The position numbers and the translations under genes are program-made. From Anaerotruncus rubiinfantis (GTDB lineage: Bacteria; Bacillota; Clostridia; Oscillospirales; Ruminococcaceae): a DNA stretch of 64,000 nucleotides. Each line of letters opens with the position of its first letter. The stretch's first letter is position 1. Location: NCBI RefSeq assembly GCF_900078395.1, contig NZ_FKLA01000009.1, positions 471,305 through 535,304 of the forward strand, given 5' to 3'. The notes under the pieces were generated by a model, which was not told the DNA's origin, searched no databases, and saw only the letters and a program-made list of their open reading frames with translations. This document shows, piece by piece, positions 50,344-59,523 of this stretch.

Positions 50344-51777
50344 TTACTCGAATTCCCGGAAAACCCGGTCGTAGCGCTCAAGCACCTCGTCCATCAGCGG
50401 GATGGATTCGTAGCAGATATAGGTCTTGCCGCCGCCGGAGATAATGATCCCTTCCGCTGCCAGCGCCATTGCAAATTCCATGACGCACTGCGAAGCTTCC
50501 TTCTGCTGGCGCGCCGCCTCCGGGTCGCCGGGCTTGTAGAAGGTGGGGATATGCTGGCTGGCAGCAACATCGATATGCAGGATTGTCTGATGGTTGAAGA
50601 TCAGCGCGGGAATATCATATTTTTCAGTCAGCAGCGCTATTTCCTTCATGAATTTGTCCGCAGCCGCGGCCATCTGCGGATGTGCGTTTAACCGGGCAAG
50701 CTCGTTGATGGTGCAGCATCCGGCATAAGCGGTTAACGGGTTCGCCGACAGGGTGCCGCCCACGCGCACTTTCTTTGAACGATCCTTGTTGATACCCGCC
50801 GCAAGCATCTCCATAATTTCACGGCGTCCACCGATGCCCCCTGCGCACGGATAGCCGCCGCCGATAATTTTTCCAAAGATAGTGAGATCCGGCTTGGTTC
50901 CGAACTGGGCCTGCGCGCCGCCCATGCCGAGGCGGAAAGCGGTGACGACTTCGTCATAAATGAGCAGCGCGTTATATTTTTTGCACAGCTCTTTTGCGGC
51001 CTTGTGATAGGCGGGCGTGAGCGGAACAGCGCCGCTGTCCTGTCCGAGTGGTTCCATGATGAACGCGGCCGTACCGCCCAGCTTTTCATTTGCGATGAAC
51101 TGAGCCTCAAGCGCCTCGACATCGTTGGGCTCCACACAGTGGGTGCTCTTGAAGCAGTCGACGGGGATGCCGTTCATGCAGTCCAGTCCGTCGGGTGCTT
51201 CGCTCGCATTATAAATGAGCTGGTCGCTCCAGCCGTGATATCCGCCGCGGATACGGATGAGTTCCCGCTTTCCCGTGAAGGCACGCGCCAGACGGATGCC
51301 GATGATGTCGGCCTCGGTGCCGGAACCGAGCATGCGGAACATTTCACAGGAGGGGAAATACTGGTTGATCAGTTCAGCGAGCTTGCGCTCATAATCGCTG
51401 TAAAGTCCGCTCAGCGGCCCTTTTTCATTGATAAATTCGGTGCATTCCTTGTGGAGGTAATTGTTACCCAGGATGACAGGACCGCCGGCCATCAAAAGGT
51501 CATAATAGCGGTTTCCATCCACATCGTAAAGGTATGGGCCTTCCGCTTTATCGATCGAAATCGGAAAGGGATGGTTATTGGCAAGGTTATGCTGTATGCC
51601 GCCCGGAATGACCTTCTGCGCGGCCTCATATTGCTTTTTGGACGTTGCGCAGTTGGTGTCGAACCATTTCTCATAGCGGTCGATCGCGCTTCTTTTCAGC
51701 TTTTTGCGATGTTTCATGATTTCGCCGGCCTGGGCATGGATTGCGGCGTAATCGGACCAATCCAGATACTTTGACAT
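50344..51777 (-). CDS. Class III aminotransferase, glutamate-1-semialdehyde mutase-like
   Basis: A 477-residue PLP enzyme of the HemL-like branch of class III aminotransferases. The PLP lysine is K303 (TIFGKIIGGGYPCAGG), preceded by the Asp of LLIYDEVVTAF; MFRMLGSGTEADIIGIRLAR holds the phosphate. It is longer than true HemL by an N-terminal extension of about 40 residues and lies in a catabolic operon without haem genes, so it is more likely an omega-amino acid or amino-aldehyde transaminase. Paired with gdhA and an alcohol dehydrogenase it suggests amine to aldehyde to alcohol conversion. Confidence 0.87.
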   Translation of the reverse strand: MSKYLDWSDYAAIHAQAGEIMKHRKKLKRSAIDRYEKWFDTNCATSKKQYEAAQKVIPGGIQHNLANNHPFPISIDKAEGPYLYDVDGNRYYDLLMAGGPVILGNNYLHKECTEFINEKGPLSGLYSDYERKLAELINQYFPSCEMFRMLGSGTEADIIGIRLARAFTGKRELIRIRGGYHGWSDQLIYNASEAPDGLDCMNGIPVDCFKSTHCVEPNDVEALEAQFIANEKLGGTAAFIMEPLGQDSGAVPLTPAYHKAAKELCKKYNALLIYDEVVTAFRLGMGGAQAQFGTKPDLTIFGKIIGGGYPCAGGIGGRREIMEMLAAGINKDRSKKVRVGGTLSANPLTAYAGCCTINELARLNAHPQMAAAADKFMKEIALLTEKYDIPALIFNHQTILHIDVAASQHIPTFYKPGDPEAARQQKEASQCVMEFAMALAAEGIIISGGGKTYICYESIPLMDEVLERYDRVFREFE

Positions 51778-51867
51778 TTCTCAGATCCTCCAATCAAATT
51801 TGTGCAGGTATATGATCAATACCCCGCATCGGCAGGGTATCCGCAACATGGGGTCTCCTTTCCACCG

Positions 51868-53013
51868 TCAAAGAGCGGACAGATAGAGCCGCTCCACATC
51901 TTGAATGGTGCTTTGACGCGGGTTGGCAAGGATATTTCCGCTTTTCATGGCGTCCGCCGCCATCAGCGGGATTTTTTCCGCCGTTACCCCGGCCGCGGAC
52001 AGCGATCCCGGGATGTCAAAATCCCGCAGCAGAGCGCGGATTTCGTCCACCAGCACAGATGGTGCAAAATCGTCGCCCGCTTTTTTACGGCTGATAAAAT
52101 TGTAGATATCGCGGTAGCGTCCGTTGTCGGCCATCGCGTTGTATTCGAGGATCACCGGCAGCAGGATGGCGTTTGCAATCCCGTGCGGCACATTGAAATA
52201 GGCGCTCACCGGATGGGACATGGCATGGACATTGCCGAGCCTGGCCCATGCGAACGCGATGCCCGCAAACATGCTCCCGGACAGCATGGCGCAGGCAGCT
52301 TCGGAATCCTGCCGGTTGGCCACAAAGCGGCGGATGCTGCCGCCGATGAGTTCCATCGCCTTTTGGGCCATCGCGTCGGAAAAGGGCGACGCGCTGCGGG
52401 AGAGGTATGCTTCCAGCGCGTGGATGAAAGCGTCTATTCCGGTGGATGCCGCGACCGGGGCGGGCAGCGATGTGATCAGGCTGGGGTCGAGCAGCGCGTA
52501 GCGCGGGACGATCTCATAACTGAAGATGGACAATTTATAGTTGCGCGCATGGTCGGTGATAACTGAAAAAGCAGTTACTTCGCTTCCGGTGCCGGCGGTC
52601 GTGGGGATTGCAACCAATGGGACAATCGGCCCGGGCACCAGGTGTGCGCCCTCATATTGTGTGATTTCTCCGCCGTGCTTTACAAGGATTCCGACTGCCT
52701 TGGCAACGTCCATTGGGCTTCCGCCGCCGAGCGCGATGATGCTGGTGGCCCCAAATCCACGATAGGCGGCGGCGGCCTTTTCAACCGTCTGCACCGAGGG
52801 GTTCGCTTCCACATCGAGGAATGCGGAGAGCTGGACGCCAGCCGCCTCCGCGAGATCGGAGATCCGCTTTACGAGCCCCAGCTTTTCCAGCATACGGTCC
52901 GAAATGAGCAGGACGCGGTCAGAACGGCACCTGTGCAGCAGCTCCGGCAACTGTGCAAGGCTTCCGTTGCCAAAGACGACCTCCTGCGGCACGCTGAAGG
53001 TAAAGTTCTTCAT
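51868..53013 (-). CDS. Iron-containing alcohol dehydrogenase
   Basis: A 381-residue group III dehydrogenase. The NAD-binding GGGSPMDVAKAVGIL is present, as are the metal-ligand segments: an Asp in STGIDAFIHALEAYLS (with His) and HAMSHPVSAYFNVPHGIANA (two His). I chose the third in-frame ATG (53013) because GGAGG lies eight bases upstream. It is first in an operon with the class III aminotransferase and gdhA, where it would reduce the aldehyde produced by transamination or oxidise an alcohol feeding it. Related enzymes act on lactaldehyde, sulfoacetaldehyde or 1,3-propanediol; the substrate is open. Confidence 0.92.
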   Translation of the reverse strand: MKNFTFSVPQEVVFGNGSLAQLPELLHRCRSDRVLLISDRMLEKLGLVKRISDLAEAAGVQLSAFLDVEANPSVQTVEKAAAAYRGFGATSIIALGGGSPMDVAKAVGILVKHGGEITQYEGAHLVPGPIVPLVAIPTTAGTGSEVTAFSVITDHARNYKLSIFSYEIVPRYALLDPSLITSLPAPVAASTGIDAFIHALEAYLSRSASPFSDAMAQKAMELIGGSIRRFVANRQDSEAACAMLSGSMFAGIAFAWARLGNVHAMSHPVSAYFNVPHGIANAILLPVILEYNAMADNGRYRDIYNFISRKKAGDDFAPSVLVDEIRALLRDFDIPGSLSAAGVTAEKIPLMAADAMKSGNILANPRQSTIQDVERLYLSAL

Positions 53014-53103
53014 TCCCATAGCCTCCAAAGATACATTTCCTTGTTTACTTTAAAATGTGGTTTTGTATTGATGTTTTGTGAAATTTAATTGGTATTAAGT
53101 TGT

Positions 53104-53119
53104 TTTTAGAGCTCTAAAA
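53104..53119. promoter_or_regulatory. 16-bp palindrome upstream of the alcohol dehydrogenase operon
   Basis: TTTTAGAGCTCTAAAA is a perfect palindrome, 91 bp upstream of the dehydrogenase start and 209 bp before the divergent deoR start. It is a candidate operator for either unit. Otherwise this 314-bp gap is AT-rich, with a TATAAT at 53269-53274 as the likely -10 of the deoR gene and a poor -35. Confidence 0.5.
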
Positions 53120-53327
53120 CATATATAACAGAAAAAAAGCCGCTTGTCAATTCAAAAATGAAATTCATGATGGGATTCGCGAACTTTTGTGAGAACGCAT
53201 AAAAAGAGGCATGCGACCAGTTATAAACCGACGAATTTTTTGAGGTGGATTTTTTGCTTCCGATCTTGTATAATGAAAACAACGGATTGCCCCACAAGCA
53301 AAAACAATTGTAAGGGATCGGATGATT

Positions 53328-54122
53328 ATGCTAACGATTGAACGACAGGAACAGATCAAAAATATACTCCTTGAACAGAAAAGCGTTTCGGTGGCGGATT
53401 TGACGGCCCGCTTTGACGTCAGTTTTGAAACGATCCGCAGGGACCTGAAGGTTCTGGAGAAAGAGGGCTTTGTTGAAAAATCTTATGGCGGCGCGATTTT
53501 GAAGCAGCGGGTTAACAACACGGCCGATTTCCAAATGCTCTCCAATATCATGGTGGAAGCCAAACAGCGGATGGCTGCGATGGCGCTGAACTTCATCTCG
53601 CCGGGCGACTGCATCTATATCGGTTTTGCCACAACCTGCGTGCAGATTGCCGAACTGCTGGACAACATCCCAATCACCGTCCTGACAAGTTCTCTGGAGG
53701 TGATGAACAAGCTTTCCGGGAAGAAAAATATCACCCTGTTTTCGACGGGCGGGGCCTGGGACGCCCGTAACTGCGCCTTCACCGGGCGGACCGCGGTGGA
53801 CAACCTGGCGCAGTTTCATTTGGATAAGGCGTTCATCTCCTGCCGGGCTCTGAGCATGGAGAACGGGATCAGCGACAAGACCGAGGCGGAATCGGATATG
53901 CGCCGCAGGATTGTCGAGTCCTCCAACGAGGTTTATCTGCTGGCGGATAATTCCAAATTTGGTAAGATGACCTTTGTGAAAACTTGTGGGTTTGAACGCA
54001 TTACCGCTGTTATCACGGATAAGACGCTTTCCAAGCCGTGGGCCTCTTTCCTGGACGATTTGAAAATTGCGCATTACGACTGCGAGCACCCTCTTGAAAG
54101 CGCAGAAGATCCGGAAAAATAA
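53328..54122 (+). CDS. DeoR family transcriptional regulator
   Basis: A 264-residue sugar-metabolism repressor: N-terminal DeoR winged helix (LTIERQEQIKNILLEQKSVS, TIRRDLKVLEKEG) and a C-terminal DeoR sensor domain (YIGFATTCVQIAEL; RTAVDNLAQFHLDKAFISCR) that binds sugar phosphates. Of two close ATGs the second (53328) is better spaced from AAGGGA. It precedes a GPH sugar symporter, aldolase and kinase, which it probably regulates, and is divergent from the alcohol dehydrogenase operon. Confidence 0.92.
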   Translation: MLTIERQEQIKNILLEQKSVSVADLTARFDVSFETIRRDLKVLEKEGFVEKSYGGAILKQRVNNTADFQMLSNIMVEAKQRMAAMALNFISPGDCIYIGFATTCVQIAELLDNIPITVLTSSLEVMNKLSGKKNITLFSTGGAWDARNCAFTGRTAVDNLAQFHLDKAFISCRALSMENGISDKTEAESDMRRRIVESSNEVYLLADNSKFGKMTFVKTCGFERITAVITDKTLSKPWASFLDDLKIAHYDCEHPLESAEDPEK

Positions 54123-54137
54123 AATACGTGTTCGGCG

Positions 54138-54175
54138 CCGCCGCGGGTAACCGATGATGCCCGCGGCGGTTTTGT
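54138..54175 (+). terminator. Terminator of the deoR gene
   Basis: CCGCCGCGGG and CCCGCGGCGG around a 12-base loop, followed by TTTTGTTTT. Confidence 0.88.
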
Positions 54176-54367
54176 TTTGCCTTTTTGAGGCAAAAAAGTG
54201 AAGCTTTGTGTTGTATTTAGAACGAATACCCCGGAATATGCGCCTATATAAAACCGATATTCCCAGAATAACAATTTGATATGTGGATTTTCTGTGCGTC
54301 ATTCACAAAAAACAGAGAGCAAAAATAGATTAAACCACAAAATCGGTCTTAACTAAGATGATTTATA

Positions 54368-54396
54368 TTGACAGTTGAGGTATTTTGAAATATTAT
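54368..54396 (+). promoter_or_regulatory. Promoter of the GPH symporter gene
   Basis: TTGACA, 17 bp and TATTAT. It leaves a leader of about 175 bases before the start codon; the leader and the 190 bp between the deoR terminator and this promoter hold no gene I can support. Confidence 0.7.
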
Positions 54397-54576
54397 AACT
54401 ACAGTCAGCCGTTTTAAAAGAAAATCAAATGGTATCATGATGTTTTATGAGGTATAATTTTGCGTTCTCAGAAAAACATCACTAAAAGCCAAATGAATTT
54501 GTATGTGTTGGGCCGGAGCCCGGAATGGTTGGCGGAAGGTGTGTTTCTATCAATCAAAAGGAGGCAACGAGAAACA

Positions 54577-56058
54577 ATGGAAGCAATATCTGCAAAAAGA
54601 CAAGCGAAATTCGATGCCGTTAGCTTTGAACCGGATGCAAAGGTTCCGCTCAGAGATAAGTGGTGCCTCGGTCTGACCGGCCTTGCCACAAACGGCCCTT
54701 GGGTGATCTTTGGTTACTTCCTGACCTACTTTTATACGGATGTGCTGGGCATGTCCGGCGTTCTGGCAGGTTCCCTTATGATGTTTGCTCGCGTATTCGA
54801 CGCAATCACCGACCTTATCATCGGTTGGTGCATCGACCACTTCAATCTGAAGTGGGGCAAATACCGCTCCTGGGTTCTCTTCTCCATTCCGATCCAATTC
54901 ATCCTCTTTATTATGGTGTTCACCGCATTGCCTGACACGAGTTCTACGCTCCAGATGGTGGTTGCATGCGTGGGTTATGGCTGCTACGGCGCGATCGGTT
55001 CGACCCTGTGCTTCATACCGATGAACTGCCAGGTCACCAACACCGCCCGCAACCAGACCGAGCGCGCCTCGATCGCGGCGATCAAGGGCTTCACCAAGAA
55101 CGCCGGCAAGCTGATCGTTGTGGCCTGCTTCCTCCCGCTGGTCAATTTCTTTGGGGGCGGAAGCCTGAGCCGTGGTTTCTTCATTGCGGCAATTATGTTC
55201 TCCGCCATCTATGTGGCTCCCGTCATCTGGACCTTCTTTGCCAGTGAAAAATACGAGCTGAACGCGGATGGCTCCTACCGTGAGCACCTGCGTGACCTGA
55301 GAGTGGAAAAAGGCGAAACGGTCAGCTTTGGCCAGCAGGTCAGCGACCTCGTCCGCAACCGTCCCGCGATGGTGACCGTTGTCTCCACCTTCCTGCTTTA
55401 CATTCTGGACGGTATCCGTTCCGGCACCACCGTTTATCTTTACAACAATTACTTCGAGCGTCCGGAACTGGCCTCGATCGCCCTGTTCTTCAACGCGGGC
55501 TGCGCGATCGCCGGTTCGTTCTGTATCCAGTATTTCATCCGGCTGTTTAAGGATTCCAACCGCGCATACATCTTCACAATGGTCACCGGAGCCGGTATGT
55601 ACCTGGCGTGGTTCGGCATTATCTGCGCCGTTGGACGCGAGCAGGCCGGACAGATGATGGGCCTTGGACAGCCCCTGTTCATCCTGTATGCGCTGTGCGG
55701 CTTTATGCAGGGCGCGCACCTGGTATTCCCGGATGTCATGCTGCCGCAGGCGGTTGACTACGGCCAGTGGAAATATGACCGCAACCAGGCGGGCTTCATC
55801 TTCGCGAGCTATGGCTTCTGCCTGACCATCGGCGGCGCGATTGGCGGCGGCCTGCTGGGCTTCATGCTCGACGGAATCGGCTATAGCGCCGGTGCGGACA
55901 TGGCGGAATCGGTCCTCAAAGGACTGCTGTTGATCGGCGTCCTGCTGCCGTCGATCCTGACCCTTGTACAGGCGTTTGTTCAGAGCCTTACCGGCCTGAA
56001 TGATAAAAAGCATGCCCAGTGCGTCAAGGAGATCGCTGAACGCAAACACGACGCATAA
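54577..56058 (+). CDS. GPH family (MelB-type) sugar:cation symporter
   Basis: A 493-residue, 12-helix transporter of the glycoside-pentoside-hexuronide family. The cation-site region FARVFDAITDLIIGWCIDHF carries the conserved Asp pair of MelB-type carriers, and LVFPDVMLPQAVDYGQWKYD near helix 10 is another hallmark. I chose the ATG at 54577 because AAAAGGAGG lies upstream and homology starts soon after; earlier starts would add a polar 39-residue extension. It probably imports a pentose, hexuronide or glycoside that is then handled by the aldolase and FGGY kinase downstream. Confidence 0.9.
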   Translation: MEAISAKRQAKFDAVSFEPDAKVPLRDKWCLGLTGLATNGPWVIFGYFLTYFYTDVLGMSGVLAGSLMMFARVFDAITDLIIGWCIDHFNLKWGKYRSWVLFSIPIQFILFIMVFTALPDTSSTLQMVVACVGYGCYGAIGSTLCFIPMNCQVTNTARNQTERASIAAIKGFTKNAGKLIVVACFLPLVNFFGGGSLSRGFFIAAIMFSAIYVAPVIWTFFASEKYELNADGSYREHLRDLRVEKGETVSFGQQVSDLVRNRPAMVTVVSTFLLYILDGIRSGTTVYLYNNYFERPELASIALFFNAGCAIAGSFCIQYFIRLFKDSNRAYIFTMVTGAGMYLAWFGIICAVGREQAGQMMGLGQPLFILYALCGFMQGAHLVFPDVMLPQAVDYGQWKYDRNQAGFIFASYGFCLTIGGAIGGGLLGFMLDGIGYSAGADMAESVLKGLLLIGVLLPSILTLVQAFVQSLTGLNDKKHAQCVKEIAERKHDA

Positions 56059-56080
56059 CCCCTTTTCTCTTCCGCCTCAA

Positions 56081-56116
56081 AATAATAAGAGCACCCCGCT
56101 GGGTGCTCTTATTATT
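56081..56116. terminator. Bidirectional terminator after the symporter gene
   Basis: AATAATAAGAGCACCC and GGGTGCTCTTATTATT, a perfect 16-bp stem with a CGCT loop. Confidence 0.92.
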
Positions 56117-56128
56117 AGGCGGGCGCGG

Positions 56129-56854
56129 TTATCCGGCAAACAGCTCGGACAGCAGCGCGCAGCCGCAATCGTATTTTTTCGCGTCTCCGTAGTGATCGCC
56201 GAAAAAGGCGGAGACAACCAGCTTTTGTTCGGATAGGATAAGAGCCGCCGTCATGGCGCCTTCACGGACCGCCATTGTGTGATAGGCGTTCCGGCTCATG
56301 CAGTGGGCGAGTGCGGGCGAGTCCTGGTCGGCCAGGATCAGATGGATGCGAAGCTCGGAATGTCCCTTGTCGGAGCGGACCTCCGATGGAAGATTGGGCC
56401 CTTCAAGGATCTGACAGATCGCTTCCTGATAGGTTTCCCGATAGGCGTCCTCCTCGAACGTTTCGGGGGACAGAAGCAGGAAGCGTATGGGACGTTCCCG
56501 CTTTATATAACAATATGTGCAGTTGTTGGCGGTTTCAAAAAGCACCGCATGACGGGCGAGGATCCCGCGCGCCTCATCCTTGGAAGCGACCGCGGTGGGG
56601 AGGACATACGGGGCAAGCTCCGGAGCGTTGCCGCCCCGCGCCCGGAAACGCTGGTTCCCGCGTATGAACAGGACGGTCAGCAGTACTGTGCAGGCAAGCG
56701 CGAAATACCAGTATCGTGCAAAACCGTATGCAATCATCAGCCCCATTGAAAGGACAAAGGACACTGGGATTCCAACGCAGCAGAGGATGGATTTGCGTAC
56801 CATCCCGTCCATGATCCGCTTGCGCGCAGTAAAGAGTTCGCCGTATTGACTCAT
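56129..56854 (-). CDS. Membrane protein of unknown function with two transmembrane segments
   Basis: A 241-residue protein I cannot assign. After about 18 polar residues come two adjacent hydrophobic segments (about 20-42 and 47-64) and then a soluble domain of roughly 170 residues containing several Cys (NCTYCYIKRERP, YDCGCALLS). The start at 56854 follows GGGAGAGG. It is convergent with the GPH symporter and divergent from the aldolase gene, so shared function with the sugar pathway is uncertain. Confidence 0.7.
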   Translation of the reverse strand: MSQYGELFTARKRIMDGMVRKSILCCVGIPVSFVLSMGLMIAYGFARYWYFALACTVLLTVLFIRGNQRFRARGGNAPELAPYVLPTAVASKDEARGILARHAVLFETANNCTYCYIKRERPIRFLLLSPETFEEDAYRETYQEAICQILEGPNLPSEVRSDKGHSELRIHLILADQDSPALAHCMSRNAYHTMAVREGAMTAALILSEQKLVVSAFFGDHYGDAKKYDCGCALLSELFAG

Positions 56855-57114
56855 GAAAACCTCTCCCTTGTTATCATTTCGGGACGCCGGGATTCCCGGC
56901 AATGCTATTAAGCTATCATAGATTGCCGGTTGTGTCAATATTTTGATGTATTTTGAGGTAAAAGCCACAAAATTATCGAATTAATACTTCATGCAAAGAA
57001 TTTTCAGATGAATTAATTGTGATAGTGTGATGTTGTGCGTTTTAATAAGCGATTTAACGGTTCTAACCGTATCCACATAATATTTTTAATCATATCGTCC
57101 AAAGGAGATTCGTT

Positions 57115-57753
57115 ATGTTAGAAGCCTTGAAAAAAGAGGTCCTTTACTATTCCCAGCTCTCCTACCGGGAGCAGCTCTTCGCCGGAACAAGCGGCAACCT
57201 CAGCGCGTATGACCCGGAATCCGGACTGGTGGTGATCACTCCCAGCAGCATCGCGTATGAGACCATGACCATTGCGGATATTGTGGTGATCGACCTCGAA
57301 GGTAACGTTGTGGAGGGCACTCGCAAGCCGTCCTCTGAATGGCGGGTACATACCGCCGTCTATAAGCATAAACCCGAATACAATGCGGTGGTGCACACGC
57401 ACGCCCCCTACGCCACCAGCTTTGCCGTCACGCATGAACGGATCCCATTGGTACTTGTGGAAATGATGCTCTTCCTCGGTGGGGATGTGCCGGTTTCAGA
57501 TTTCGCGCTCAACGGCTCGGACGAACTCGGCGACGCGGTTGTCGCGGCCCTGAAGAACCGTTTCGCCTGTCTGATGGCCAACCATGGCACAGTCGCGATC
57601 GGAAAAACCCTTGAACGGGCGCACATTTCGGCCGTTTACACGGAGGATGTCGCAAAAATCTATTCGATCGCCCGCGCAAACGGGACGGTTTATGAAATTC
57701 CTCCCGAGGCGGAAGCGGCCATGCGGAAAAAATACAATCTTCCGGAGGATTGA
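57115..57753 (+). CDS. Class II aldolase/adducin family protein (fuculose-phosphate aldolase-like)
   Basis: A 212-residue zinc-dependent aldolase of the FucA/AraD family. GTSGNLSAYDPESG is the phosphate-binding loop, HTHAPYAT provides two zinc His, a catalytic Glu lies in the preceding strand region, and LMANHGTVAIGKTLERA supplies the third His. FucA/RhaD cleave ketose 1-phosphates to lactaldehyde and DHAP, whereas AraD-type members epimerise pentulose phosphates. The FGGY kinase next door could make the ketose phosphate. Starts after AAAGGAG. Confidence 0.9.
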   Translation: MLEALKKEVLYYSQLSYREQLFAGTSGNLSAYDPESGLVVITPSSIAYETMTIADIVVIDLEGNVVEGTRKPSSEWRVHTAVYKHKPEYNAVVHTHAPYATSFAVTHERIPLVLVEMMLFLGGDVPVSDFALNGSDELGDAVVAALKNRFACLMANHGTVAIGKTLERAHISAVYTEDVAKIYSIARANGTVYEIPPEAEAAMRKKYNLPED

Positions 57754-57821
57754 TATCCGCTCGGAAAAACGGGCCGCCCGTCCGCAAAAGCGGTGAATCA
57801 TGAAATGAAAGGAGCATCTGC

Positions 57822-59333
57822 ATGGATTATATTCTGGCATATGATTTCGGAACCAGCGGCGTAAAAGCTGCGTTGGTCGATTTTGATGGAAACCTTCTCG
57901 GGGACGCGGAACGCGGATACCCGCTGCTCACCGGCCCCAACGGTTTTGCCGAGCAGGATCCGGCGGATTACTGGAAGGCTGTCTGCGCGGCGACAAAAGC
58001 GGTCGTCAAAAAAGTGGGAATTGCTGGAGAGGACGTTGTCGGGATGTCTTTCAGCACGCAGGGGCTTGGCATCATCCCCATCGACGCGCAGGGCAATATT
58101 CTGCACAACAATATCTCCTGGATCGACAGCCGCGCGCGCAAGCAAGCGGATGAGATCAATGAAAAGATGGGCTCCCAAGAGTTTGGAGCTACCGACGTTA
58201 TCCCGAAGTATCTGTGGATAAAACAGAATATGCCCGAACTCTATGAAAAAACCGCCTATTTCCTGGACTGCACGGGATATCTGAACTTTATGGCGACTGG
58301 CGTAATCTGCATCGATTATTCCGGTAAAGCGCCCTATCATTCCCATCCGGAGGTCGCCGCGCATCGCCTAAAGCAGTATGAGGCCGCTGGCCTGGACACC
58401 GCAAAATGCCCTCCGCTGATTCCCTGCACCGGCTTTGTTGGGAATCTGACTGAAAAAGCGGCAAGGGAACTCGGTGTTACGACAAGGGTCGAGGTTTATA
58501 TGGGCGTCGTAGACGTAACCTGCGCCGCGCTGGGCGCCGGCTGCTGTAAGGAAGGGGACGCGCACGTCTATCTCGGGACCTCCAGCTGGCTGACCGCAAT
58601 CATCGGCTATGACCGTCTGGAAAACACCGGGCCTGGAATATGGCAGCTGCATTGCTGTGACCCGACCAAACAGATTTACGGCGGCTGCATCCAGTCCGCC
58701 TGCATGGCGCTCAACTGGGCGATTGACCAGTTCTATCATATGGAAAAGATTCTCTGCGAGACGGAAAAGATGGATTATTTTACCCGGCAGAACATTTTTG
58801 CGCTGGTTGACCGCGAGGTGGACCAGGTTCCCGCCGGGTCGGAAGGCCTGCTCGCCACCCCCTGGCTGATGGGCGAAGGCTGTCCCATCAGCGATGAGAA
58901 GGCAAAAGCCACCTTTATCGGTGCCTCGACTGTCCATACCCGGAGGCATTTCCTGCGGGCGGTCATGGAATCGATCTGTTACAGCCTTCGGATGGAAATG
59001 GATGATTATAAACAGGACGTCGGCAGGAGCCTGACGAAGGTCAATGCCATCGGTGGAGGCGCGCAGTCCGACCCCTGGCTGCAAATGATGGCGGACGTTT
59101 TGGGCGTTCCGGTCACGCGCACCAAAAATTGCAGGCATTCCGGCGCCATTGGTTCGGCCGCGATCGTCTGCATCGGCATGGGCGTATATAAAATGGAGGA
59201 AATTGACCGGTTTGTACAGCTGGAACGCACCTTTGAACCTCGTAAAGAACAGGTGGCTGTTTACAACAAACAATATAAAATATGGAAAAAGCTCCATCCG
59301 GCGCTGAAGGAGATTTTTGCGGAATTGTATTAA
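57822..59333 (+). CDS. FGGY family carbohydrate kinase (xylulokinase-like)
   Basis: A 503-residue sugar kinase. The N-terminal ATPase motif AYDFGTSGVKAALVDFDG and the C-terminal NAIGGGAQSDPWLQMMADVL and HSGAIGSAAIV are FGGY signatures, and it resembles the xylulokinase branch most. Starts after AAAGGAG, 68 bp after the aldolase gene, with which it forms an operon. It should phosphorylate a ketose (xylulose, fuculose or similar) before aldol cleavage or epimerisation. Confidence 0.92.
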   Translation: MDYILAYDFGTSGVKAALVDFDGNLLGDAERGYPLLTGPNGFAEQDPADYWKAVCAATKAVVKKVGIAGEDVVGMSFSTQGLGIIPIDAQGNILHNNISWIDSRARKQADEINEKMGSQEFGATDVIPKYLWIKQNMPELYEKTAYFLDCTGYLNFMATGVICIDYSGKAPYHSHPEVAAHRLKQYEAAGLDTAKCPPLIPCTGFVGNLTEKAARELGVTTRVEVYMGVVDVTCAALGAGCCKEGDAHVYLGTSSWLTAIIGYDRLENTGPGIWQLHCCDPTKQIYGGCIQSACMALNWAIDQFYHMEKILCETEKMDYFTRQNIFALVDREVDQVPAGSEGLLATPWLMGEGCPISDEKAKATFIGASTVHTRRHFLRAVMESICYSLRMEMDDYKQDVGRSLTKVNAIGGGAQSDPWLQMMADVLGVPVTRTKNCRHSGAIGSAAIVCIGMGVYKMEEIDRFVQLERTFEPRKEQVAVYNKQYKIWKKLHPALKEIFAELY

Positions 59334-59376
59334 AACTGGGAAACAGGATAAAACGGCGGCTGAAAAGCCGCATATA

Positions 59377-59427
59377 CACAAAACGCAGGGAAGTTGCAAA
59401 AAACAACCTCCCTGCGTTTTGTGTTTT
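59377..59427. terminator. Bidirectional terminator between the kinase and LacI-fusion genes
   Basis: CACAAAACGCAGGGA and TCCCTGCGTTTTGTG enclose a 17-base loop and are followed by TTTT. Confidence 0.9.
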
Positions 59428-59523
59428 CTGTTTTAACATGCTCGGGCATCCTGTTCGGAAAATAATGAAGTATATACCGGATATTTCAGGAATAGGCTGT
59501 TTTGAAGCCAACGATTTTCACAG

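Noticed and set aside
50344..51777. True haem-biosynthetic HemL
   Set aside because: There is no haem gene nearby, an N-terminal extension is present, and the operon with an alcohol dehydrogenase and gdhA points to catabolism.
54184..56957. TGAGGTA strings as DeoR operators
   Set aside because: The 7-mer appears at several positions around the symporter and divergent genes, but without constant spacing or symmetry; a 7-mer is expected by chance several times in 64 kb.
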